This document shows positions 1 through 5,964 of a DNA stretch of 10,286 nt, in pieces. The notes below the pieces were generated by a model. That model was not told the DNA's origin. It saw only the letters and a program-made list of their open reading frames with translations, and searched no databases. Position numbers and translations under genes: made by a program. The stretch lies in the NCBI GenBank assembly GCA_024244665.1, contig JAAEOI010000354.1:1-10286 (forward strand), written 5' to 3'. Source of the DNA: Bacteroidota bacterium. Lineage in GTDB: Bacteria; Bacteroidota; Bacteroidia; Bacteroidales; GCA-2748055. Each line of letters opens with the position of its first letter. The stretch's first letter is position 1.

Positions 1-1
1 A

Positions 2-238
2 GCTGGCTTGGAAGCCTATCTGAGAAGCGGGGAAGGGAAAGCCTTCCTTCTCTACCTGCCAATGGGAGGGAAGGTAGATCTTGAGATCAGTGATCCCCAG
101 GATTCCTATACCCTCAGATGGATCGATACGGACCCTGCACAATGGCGGGATAAGAGCACAGTTGAAGGCAGGAGTAAGATTGAATTGGATTCCCGGGGTA
201 ACAGGAGTTGTTTTGCCCTATTGGTCATGACGGATTGA
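2..238 (+). CDS. C-terminal fragment, glycosidase-associated beta domain (DUF4038/GH140-like, collagen-binding-like)
   Basis: The reading frame is open from the left edge and ends at TGA 236-238, so this is the last 78 codons of a longer gene. The TTG at 8 is unlikely to be the true start because the frame continues upstream. The visible part reads like the small beta-sandwich at the end of DUF4038/GH140-like and related glycosidases ('putative collagen-binding domain'): LLYLPMGGKVDLEI followed by YTLRWIDTD, matching the usual pattern 'vvYlp.G..v.vdl...y...Wfdp'. The catalytic barrel would lie to the left and is not visible. The usual terminal DDWVL-like motif is weak; the end reads FALLVMTD. 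The gene converges on the minus-strand operon and may or may not belong to the same utilisation locus. Domain assignment is by pattern memory only; any secreted beta-rich C-terminal domain is an alternative. Confidence 0.55.
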   Translation, partial: AGLEAYLRSGEGKAFLLYLPMGGKVDLEISDPQDSYTLRWIDTDPAQWRDKSTVEGRSKIELDSRGNRSCFALLVMTD

Positions 239-257
239 AAGCTTCACTTTCATATTT

Positions 258-282
258 GGGAATTAAGTCTTCTATAATTCCT
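258..282. other. Imperfect hairpin in convergent gap
   Basis: GGGAATTA (258-265) pairs with TAATTCCT (275-282), with one G-T wobble and a 9-nt loop. It lies between the two convergent transcription units and overlaps the stop of the minus-strand remnant. Neither side has a clear T-tract in the transcribed sense, so it is not a canonical intrinsic terminator. It could still act as a weak bidirectional stop or RNA end-stabilising stem. Confidence 0.2.
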
Positions 283-442
283 GAAAAAAGGCTTCAATCA
301 GGAGGATGCGTTCGCTCTTTGCTTTATTGAACAAAAGGTGTTCGAAGTCCCTCTTTTTCTTATTAATATCAATATTTTCAATGATATCTGCTGTTGCAGT
401 TTTAAGTTCGTCAAGATTATTGATTCCCTGCACATATTTCAA
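272..442 (-). pseudogene. Gene-tail remnant, possibly AbiEii-type nucleotidyltransferase C-terminus
   Basis: On the minus strand, 56 codons are open from 442 down to a TAG at 274-272, preceded by an in-frame TAA (445-443) and with no ATG at the head. The translation has the composition of a real soluble helical protein, with DELKTATADIIENIDI followed by KRDFEHLLFNKAKSERILL and an ending EAFFQEL. This resembles the C-terminal helices of AbiEii/AbiGii-type nucleotidyltransferases of Bacteroidota, which often end with an acidic/aromatic segment, a short linker and a final 'I..F...L' helix. The assignment is from memory and tentative. The opposite-strand frame (306-521) is hydrophobic in the way antisense frames of amphipathic helices are, so I prefer the minus strand. 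If real, it is a decayed end left by an old insertion or deletion, not a functional gene. Confidence 0.3.
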
Positions 443-614
443 TTATGCATCAAATACAGTGCAATATGGAAATAAAACAAAACTTTTATTCCGTATCCTT
501 CAGCCACATGGACACATGTAGCCATTTCTACACTCTGTCAGGGCAACCACTCAGTCAGGGATGCAAAAGCACCTGCCTGAAGTACACCTGCTGTAATGGC
601 TGAACAGGTTTGTC

Positions 615-1973
615 TTACATTGAAGCCTGGACGAAATCAAACAAATAGTAGATTACACCTATGTGGCAGCTGTACCACCATTGGTTGTATTCAAATCCCA
701 CTACGATCCGCCTGTCGGGCTGAAGGTAGTAAGTGACATAATTGGCCGTCTGCATGGCCCTTTTTTTCATCTTCTCATCACCGGAAGCCTCTGCAAGGAC
801 CTTTAGCATGGAAGCCCAGTTCAGGCTGTGGATGCCCATGACCACGTTACATTGCAGTTGCTCGCGGATCCCCTCGGCCGGTTCAAATCCTTCGATGGGG
901 TCCTTGAATACCTCTTCTACCCAAACATTAAGTTCCAGGGCCATCTCCAGGTAGCCATTGCTCTCTGTCTGGTTATCCAACAGGTAGCGGATCACATCCA
1001 GGCAATCGTAATTGGTACGTCCCTCAGTGCTTTCCGGGATGTCTTCATAGAAGCCCCGGAACTCTTTGGTTCTGATGGGACCATTGATCAACCACTCCCA
1101 GGTCCGGTCGCGGTTGGCACCGTACTTTTGGTTCTGGTTAATTTCATCCAGGGCCTCGAAGAGCCTGATGGCATAGATGACGCTGCTGGTATACTCTTCG
1201 ACCACCCCCTCTGTTTCCGGATCCACCCGGAAAGGCCAGGTACCGTCGGCCCGCTGATTTCTGACCAGTGTTTGGGCAATCGCTTCGGCGGCCTGTAAAA
1301 ACCTTGGCTCCTCACTGGCTTTGTAGAGCTCAATATAAGCCAGGGCCATAATTCCTCCCTTGTCGGGCATGATTCCGCCCTTATCCCTGAATCCCCCCGG
1401 CTTTTTCTCCTCAAAGGTAGAGTAGGGCATGTTCCCGTAGGCCCAGTTGTCCGGTGTGCTGTGTGCGATGTTCCAGTCCGCCAGCTTAATTGCTTCCGCA
1501 AGAGCCTGCTTATCTCCCGAGTACTCCCAGTATTTAATGAATGTTACAATCATCAGCGAGTGGTGAAATGCCGGATAGGAGACAAAACGGTCTATGGAAT
1601 TTGGAAAGGGCGCACCGTTGTGCTGAATATTCGAATAGTAGACCCAGGGCATCTGGGTTTCTCCCTTTTCATCCAACAGGCTTTCGCCCGGCCCTTTGAA
1701 CCAATTCAGGTGATCCTCCAGCAGGAAGGAGATGCCGCGAAGGATGGTCTCCTCATAGGACTGCAGCGGTAGCAGCAAACCTGCGGCATCGCGTTTCCGG
1801 TCGGCAATTACCATATGCTGCTCCCAGTCATAATTTCCTTCAAATGAATTTTTGGGAGTTTCAGCTTCCGTATTTTTGTTTGATACATTTGTACACATGC
1901 ATATGCTCAGTACAATTACTGCCGCAACAGCTATTATGAAGTTGTTTTTCATTACTGTTGTGTTATTGATCAT
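615..1973 (-). CDS. Predicted exported alpha/alpha-toroid (six-hairpin-like) protein, possible glycosidase or lyase
   Basis: A 452-residue protein beginning with a signal-like segment: the hydrophobic stretch FIIAVAAVIVLSIC (residues 12-25) is followed by Cys25/Cys27 and a polar linker (about 28-45). The cysteines hint at a lipoprotein, but no canonical lipobox is visible. From about residue 50 it is a series of helical hairpins with conserved aromatic and acidic loops, e.g. ALAEAIKLADWNIAH (157-171), FLQAAEAIAQTLVRNQ (225-240) with DGTWPF, and the late motif YNQWWYSCHIGVIYY (429-443). This is the look of the alpha/alpha-toroid superfamily that includes many glycosidases and polysaccharide lyases; I cannot name the family or identify the catalytic residues. 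A tandem repeat of seven residues occurs at 197-210. The start may be Met1 or Met8; an AAAGGAG sits 13 nt before Met1, which favours Met1. It is the last gene of the operon, 35 nt after the kinase. Confidence 0.75.
   Translation of the reverse strand: MINNTTVMKNNFIIAVAAVIVLSICMCTNVSNKNTEAETPKNSFEGNYDWEQHMVIADRKRDAAGLLLPLQSYEETILRGISFLLEDHLNWFKGPGESLLDEKGETQMPWVYYSNIQHNGAPFPNSIDRFVSYPAFHHSLMIVTFIKYWEYSGDKQALAEAIKLADWNIAHSTPDNWAYGNMPYSTFEEKKPGGFRDKGGIMPDKGGIMALAYIELYKASEEPRFLQAAEAIAQTLVRNQRADGTWPFRVDPETEGVVEEYTSSVIYAIRLFEALDEINQNQKYGANRDRTWEWLINGPIRTKEFRGFYEDIPESTEGRTNYDCLDVIRYLLDNQTESNGYLEMALELNVWVEEVFKDPIEGFEPAEGIREQLQCNVVMGIHSLNWASMLKVLAEASGDEKMKKRAMQTANYVTYYLQPDRRIVVGFEYNQWWYSCHIGVIYYLFDFVQASM
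1344..1385 (-). repeat. Two-copy 7-codon tandem repeat within the toroid protein
   Basis: Residues 197-203 (DKGGIMP) are followed directly by 204-210 (DKGGIMA). The two 21-nt units differ at several third codon positions (GAT/GAC, GGC/GGA, ATC/ATT), so this is not a recent replication slip. Both copies have been kept under protein-level selection or arose long ago. The repeat lies in a loop leading into the helix ALAYIELYKAS. Confidence 0.85.
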
Positions 1974-1996
1974 AAGCTTATATAATCTCCTTTCAT
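1970..1996 (-). other. Eight-codon leader ORF overlapping the toroid gene start
   Basis: ATG at 1996-1994 opens an 8-codon frame (MKGDYISL) whose TGA overlaps the ATG of the toroid gene in the arrangement ATGA (1973-1970). The AAAGGAG that could serve the downstream gene lies inside this mini-frame. No good ribosome-binding site precedes the mini-ATG, so translation is doubtful. It is recorded only because the overlap is exact. Confidence 0.12.
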
Positions 1997-2008
1997 AAAG
2001 ATTTTAAA

Positions 2009-3481
2009 TTATTTGTCTAATCTGAATTTAGCCACGTAATCCCTGTAAATTTTCTGGTACCGTTTGCTGCGATCAGGATCGGGCTCTATGATTCGTTCCC
2101 GGGATTTAGTTTTTTGGTAAGCATCCTTCTCATCGCGAAAAACACCTGCCCCTATTCCCGCCAGAATAACCGCTCCCATAGCCCCGGCATACTGGCCTGA
2201 TTCAGGTATAACCACGGGACGCCCCAGTATATCGGCCAGAATAGAGAGCCAAACCGGACTTTTAGTTGGGCCGCCTGTCAGTACTATCCTGTGGGCAGAA
2301 CTACCGGTAAGACTCATAAGTGCATCTACCCGACTCCGTGTAAGAAATACGATACCCTCCATAAGTGCCCGGGCGACGTTTTTGGACGCAACATTCTCTA
2401 CCCGTGCCTTACTCTTTTCGTACGGCTGGCTGAAGAGTTCAATAAAAAGTCCGTCGGATCCCGTTTCCGATTCTGCTGCCAAACGGTTGAAGCCCTCATA
2501 CAGTGATTCACCATCATCGGTAGTTATGCAGTTATCGAGATACTCTTTCATCTTTTCGGCCACAGCAGTCAAAGCAAACATAGCGCCCCAGCAGCCAGTT
2601 GGAGATAAGAAGGGATCGATAAGCATTTTGCCCTTTAAGCCTGTTTCTCGCTTCCTAACAGGCGCAAAGACCACCCACGATGTTCCGGCAGATATAAGCA
2701 AGTCCCCTTCCTCCATCACTCCCGTGCTTCTTGCAGCCGAGGGGTGATCAAAGCTGCCACTAACAAGCTGGGTTCCCGCAGCAAGTCCGGTAAGCGAAAG
2801 CGCTTCAGGAGTTACTGTCCCACAGGCAGTAGCAGGAGGAAGCAACCCGGCCAACTGGCCGATCTCTATTTCAAAAAACTCAAGCAGCTCCCTATTCCAT
2901 GTGGCGCTCTCCTGGTCCTGCAAATAGAAGGTGGTCGCTTTTGAATGGTCGACAACCAGGTGTCCACAGAGCCTGTAATAAATATAATCGTTGAGCATGG
3001 TGAAGTAGCTGGCTTTTTGCCAGACATCCGGCTCAAACTTTTTTATCCACCCGAGATGGGCCAGGGGGAAGGTGCCACCAAAGGGCCAGCCCGCACTGTT
3101 GTATATACGTTCCGGATCGAGTTCAGGCCACAACTCAGACTCTTTGCCAGCTGTCCTTGTGTCCATCCAGCTGATTACTTTTCTCAGAGGTTTGTAATTT
3201 TCATCCAGGAGCATGGTGTTACCACTCGCACCACTCAGGCATACTGCTTTCACCCGACCGGGATCAGAGACCTCTGCCATAAGCTCTTTTATAATTGCAC
3301 ATACATCCTGAAAATAGAGCTCAGCATCAAGCTCGACCCTTGTTTTCTCCGGACGAAGAATATTTACCTGCCGACTCGCCTGGCAAAGGATATTACTGTC
3401 AGTGTCAGAAAGCACAGCTTTCATAGCACTGGTGCCAAGGTCAAAACCTATAAGATAGTCGCTGGTTTTATTTTCACTCAT
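2009..3481 (-). CDS. FGGY-family carbohydrate kinase
   Basis: A cytoplasmic kinase that transfers phosphate from ATP to a sugar, probably the ketose made by the isomerase encoded two genes upstream. At 490 residues it is full length for the FGGY family. The N-terminal phosphate motif is FDLGTSAMKAV (13-23), the sugar-side segment is SWMDTRT (104-110), the likely catalytic base is Asp245 in GSFDHPSAA, the second-domain nucleotide motif is SAGTSWV (264-270), and the adenosine segment LTGGPTKSPVW (401-411) precedes the C-terminal family signature around 425-448. The subfamily (xylulokinase, ribulokinase, fuculokinase or other) cannot be decided by eye; the active-site surroundings do not match a classical AraB or FucK that I recognise. 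Its ATG overlaps the amidohydrolase stop by 4 nt (ATGA, 3481-3478), which indicates translational coupling. Confidence 0.92.
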   Translation of the reverse strand: MSENKTSDYLIGFDLGTSAMKAVLSDTDSNILCQASRQVNILRPEKTRVELDAELYFQDVCAIIKELMAEVSDPGRVKAVCLSGASGNTMLLDENYKPLRKVISWMDTRTAGKESELWPELDPERIYNSAGWPFGGTFPLAHLGWIKKFEPDVWQKASYFTMLNDYIYYRLCGHLVVDHSKATTFYLQDQESATWNRELLEFFEIEIGQLAGLLPPATACGTVTPEALSLTGLAAGTQLVSGSFDHPSAARSTGVMEEGDLLISAGTSWVVFAPVRKRETGLKGKMLIDPFLSPTGCWGAMFALTAVAEKMKEYLDNCITTDDGESLYEGFNRLAAESETGSDGLFIELFSQPYEKSKARVENVASKNVARALMEGIVFLTRSRVDALMSLTGSSAHRIVLTGGPTKSPVWLSILADILGRPVVIPESGQYAGAMGAVILAGIGAGVFRDEKDAYQKTKSRERIIEPDPDRSKRYQKIYRDYVAKFRLDK

Positions 3482-4551
3482 CCAATAATCCTTCCTGCGT
3501 CTGCCATTGAAAATCCTGTTGATTCAAAGATCCTTTTGGCATTATTATAAAAGATGTCTTCCACATCAGACTTATTAAGCCCCAGCTCATTTACAGCCTC
3601 CTTCATGGCTTTTATCTCTTCATACAGGAAAAATGAAAGCCTGGCGGCCTCTTCTCCCTCAAGCTCCCGCATATTCTTGTCTCCGGAAACATTGCCATAC
3701 AATCCTTTTGGTATCAGGTTTATATAGGTCCCGTTTTCACAGATACGTCTCATTCTCATGCGCGTAATTGGAAGATCACTTCCGAAGGTCATACGGCGTG
3801 GACCAAGCGATTCCAATGCCTGTCTGAACACCTCAGGATTGGTGTTTGCCGAACAGTCAAACGCAAGATTTTCGGTCTTTCCAAGAATCTCAAAAGCGTC
3901 GCCAACATCCTCCGGGCAGTAGGCCCTGCCGACATGCGCAAGTACAACTTTCACATTCGGATACTTCTGCTCAATTTCAACAATCTGTGCAAGGTTTACA
4001 GGATCCTTTAACCGACCCGATCTGGGGATGTGAAGCATTACCATCAGCCCTAGCTTGTCTAAGACAGCAAGGTGCCCGTGGGGTAAAAAGTCGAAGATCC
4101 GGACTTCATTACCGGGGATATATGATGGTGCTAAACTCAGGTAGACCTTGATTCCATTATATGCTCCATCAACCAACTTCTGCTCCAGCTCTTCCATGCG
4201 ATAATCCGGATGATCAAGAAAGAGCACCGGCAAATTCCGGGACGATGCTGAAGCCCTGGTGTATTCATTTAGCTCGTCAATTTTTTGTAAAGGTTCCACC
4301 CATGGAAATAGACAGGGGACCACTTTTTTCCCGGGAATCATGAGTCTGTAGCACTCCAAAAGATCTTCAATGGGATTATCCTCTGCCACCAGTGATGTCC
4401 AGGAGACCAGACGCTTGTCCTGAACAGCTGCGGTTCCCGTAATCTCCTTTATGTATACATGGGTATGTATATCGATTATGTTTTCAGGAAGAAAATCCTC
4501 CAGATGCTCCTTATAGAAACGCTTGTCTACATCCTTAATCTCTAAATTCAT
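3478..4551 (-). CDS. Amidohydrolase-family metal-dependent hydrolase (COG2159/Amidohydro_2 type)
   Basis: A 357-residue TIM-barrel hydrolase without a signal peptide, so cytoplasmic. Metal-site residues of the superfamily are visible in order: Asp27 and the HxH pair His29/His31 in IIDIHTHVY, His174 in VMLHIPRSGR, His206 in LAHVGRAY, and the barrel-end Asp259 in TFGSDLP. The C-terminal DIFYNNAKRIF (332-342) is the usual closing helix. Members of this group act as lactonases, decarboxylases, or amide or ester hydrolases. In an operon with a sugar isomerase and kinase, hydrolysis of a sugar lactone or removal of an ester or amide substituent is a reasonable guess, but the substrate is not readable from sequence. 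It starts 12 nt after the isomerase stop and overlaps the kinase start, so it is firmly inside the operon. A missing metal ligand would have argued against enzymatic activity; none is missing. Confidence 0.9.
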   Translation of the reverse strand: MNLEIKDVDKRFYKEHLEDFLPENIIDIHTHVYIKEITGTAAVQDKRLVSWTSLVAEDNPIEDLLECYRLMIPGKKVVPCLFPWVEPLQKIDELNEYTRASASSRNLPVLFLDHPDYRMEELEQKLVDGAYNGIKVYLSLAPSYIPGNEVRIFDFLPHGHLAVLDKLGLMVMLHIPRSGRLKDPVNLAQIVEIEQKYPNVKVVLAHVGRAYCPEDVGDAFEILGKTENLAFDCSANTNPEVFRQALESLGPRRMTFGSDLPITRMRMRRICENGTYINLIPKGLYGNVSGDKNMRELEGEEAARLSFFLYEEIKAMKEAVNELGLNKSDVEDIFYNNAKRIFESTGFSMADAGRIIG

Positions 4552-4563
4552 GTTGATCCGGAT

Positions 4564-5946
4564 TTATATAAATTCCACAGAGAATCCCATCATTTGACCA
4601 AAGGCAGAGAGGAATTTAAGCACATCACCATAGACTATTACCAGGTGATGAGTCCCGCCTGCCATGCTGTATTTTTCCAAAAATGTGGAGAGCGGCATGT
4701 CCGGTTTTACCCATCCTCTTATACTCTCCTTCAGCTGATCATCACCTTCCGCGTCAAGAACCTCTACCTTGCTGAGAATAAGAGTGAACCCTCCCTCAGA
4801 AGTCTGAGCAAGATTCACTAAAACCGCGTCTCCCGCCTTAAAACATCCATATGCAGTTAATGGTGCATCCACATCAGAAAAGCTGTATTCCATAGCAGTA
4901 AGGTCCATCTTACCCTTTACAGTCAATGGATTCATTTCACCCATATGACTTAGAAAGATAGTGTTGCCCTTCCAGTCGGGGCAGAACATTTCAGTAAAAC
5001 TGGTTTCAGGGTAAACTTGAAGCAGGGCACCACATAATGCCGCAGTCAAAACATCACCCTCTCCCGCATAACCTATTCCCCGGGCCATTGACTTACTGGC
5101 TTCTATAAAAGGCACAGTCTCATAGCCACTCTTTCTCTCAATATTTGCAAAATTCATGGAATAGGCGCTAAGCCCATTCTTTTCCACCCATCTCCTTACC
5201 ATCAGGTCCATTCTGGCCGTCCGCCTGTGGGCTGCTTTATCGTAGCTCGCAGTTTCAAACAGGGCAAGATCATCCGCCATCTCCACCTCAACTTCATCGT
5301 CAGATATGCTACTTTTGATAGCAGGAAGCTCATCCAGGTCAAAAGGCACAACCCGGGGGCCTATGGTTTTTGCCAGATCATCGGGAGTAATATAAAAATC
5401 ACCCATTCCCTTAAACGCCGATCCTATCAGCCCCACCTTGCCAGTCTTCATTACACTGGCAGCATAAGCTGACTTACAAAGTCCCACCACTCTCTCGATC
5501 ACATCAGAATTCTCCCAATGCCCTGCTTCCACAAAGTATTGAACGCCCCGGCGCTTCAACATGCTGCACATGTCCTGAACCCCATGTATTCCGTGATTAT
5601 AGAGAATCTCATCGCCACTCACACTCTGATCAAAAGAGTATCCCGGTGTGGTATCAAGCACTACGATCGGTTTGCCTATCCTGGCAAGTGGATCTATACT
5701 TTCCAGAGATGGAGAATAGGCCAGATGAAGAGTGATAACCGCACAGGTATCATCAAAAAGAGACACTGCATCCTCAAACTCTCTACGCTCCCTGCACACA
5801 GGCGCCGCTACAATATCCAAACCGCGCCTACCCAACTCAGACTGAACTGCTGCTGAAAACGCGACTACCTTCTCCCTCATACCAGGAAGCACATCATCAT
5901 ATAATTTTAAATAAAAAGGTAAAAATCCTATAAGGGGAAATCCCAT
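4564..5946 (-). CDS. L-arabinose/L-fucose isomerase-family protein (AraA-like)
   Basis: A 460-residue cytoplasmic aldose-ketose isomerase. The C-terminal half carries the AraA-type active site: Glu296 in GYAGEGDVLTAAL, Glu319 in TSFTEMF, His334 in FLSHMGEMNP and the His433/His434 pair in AGGTHHLVIVYGD. These correspond to E. coli AraA Glu306, Glu333, His350 and His450, and the last spacing (100 residues, counted to His434) is the same. The N-terminal half has the Rossmann-like layout of the superfamily, with the early segment PLIGFLPFYLKLYD and VITLHLAYSPS (70-80). Divergence from classical AraA in the first 280 residues means the substrate is not secure: L-arabinose, a 6-deoxysugar or another aldose is possible, so I give no symbol. 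It lies 18 nt after the symporter and 12 nt before the amidohydrolase; the kinase that would take its product is two genes downstream. Confidence 0.88.
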   Translation of the reverse strand: MGFPLIGFLPFYLKLYDDVLPGMREKVVAFSAAVQSELGRRGLDIVAAPVCRERREFEDAVSLFDDTCAVITLHLAYSPSLESIDPLARIGKPIVVLDTTPGYSFDQSVSGDEILYNHGIHGVQDMCSMLKRRGVQYFVEAGHWENSDVIERVVGLCKSAYAASVMKTGKVGLIGSAFKGMGDFYITPDDLAKTIGPRVVPFDLDELPAIKSSISDDEVEVEMADDLALFETASYDKAAHRRTARMDLMVRRWVEKNGLSAYSMNFANIERKSGYETVPFIEASKSMARGIGYAGEGDVLTAALCGALLQVYPETSFTEMFCPDWKGNTIFLSHMGEMNPLTVKGKMDLTAMEYSFSDVDAPLTAYGCFKAGDAVLVNLAQTSEGGFTLILSKVEVLDAEGDDQLKESIRGWVKPDMPLSTFLEKYSMAGGTHHLVIVYGDVLKFLSAFGQMMGFSVEFI

Positions 5947-5964
5947 GCTGCAATCTTTTTTAAG

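Larger units (their letters stand above)
239..614. other. AT-rich convergent intergenic region
   Basis: This 376-nt gap separates two convergent transcription units. It is visibly more AT-rich than its flanks between about 241 and 500. It contains one imperfect hairpin (258-282) and a coding-like minus-strand remnant (272-442). From 443 to 614 I see no convincing gene: the minus strand has short coding-like runs interrupted by stops at 538-540 and 439-441, and ACCTGC occurs twice (571-576 and 586-591). No tRNA, CRISPR or promoter-like structure is apparent. Confidence 0.7.

Noticed and set aside
236..252. Six-base stem TGAAAG/CTTTCA over the stop of the left-edge gene, as a terminator
   Set aside because: The stem is AT-rich and short and no T-run follows, so it gives little support for transcription termination.
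306..521. 71-codon plus-strand frame with a hydrophobic N-terminal part and AGGAGG just before its ATG
   Set aside because: The AGGAGG touches the ATG with no spacing, so it cannot work as a normal ribosome-binding site. The hydrophobic translation is what antisense of the helical minus-strand remnant gives.
439..636. Minus-strand coding-like runs (for example AITAGVLQAGAFASLTEW) downstream of the toroid gene
   Set aside because: They are about 32 codons each, separated by stop codons, with no family I recognise; open stretches of that length occur by chance.
2945..3550. 201-codon plus-strand frame inside the kinase gene
   Set aside because: It lies opposite a clearly recognisable FGGY kinase, its translation has no recognisable domain, and it crosses the kinase-amidohydrolase junction.
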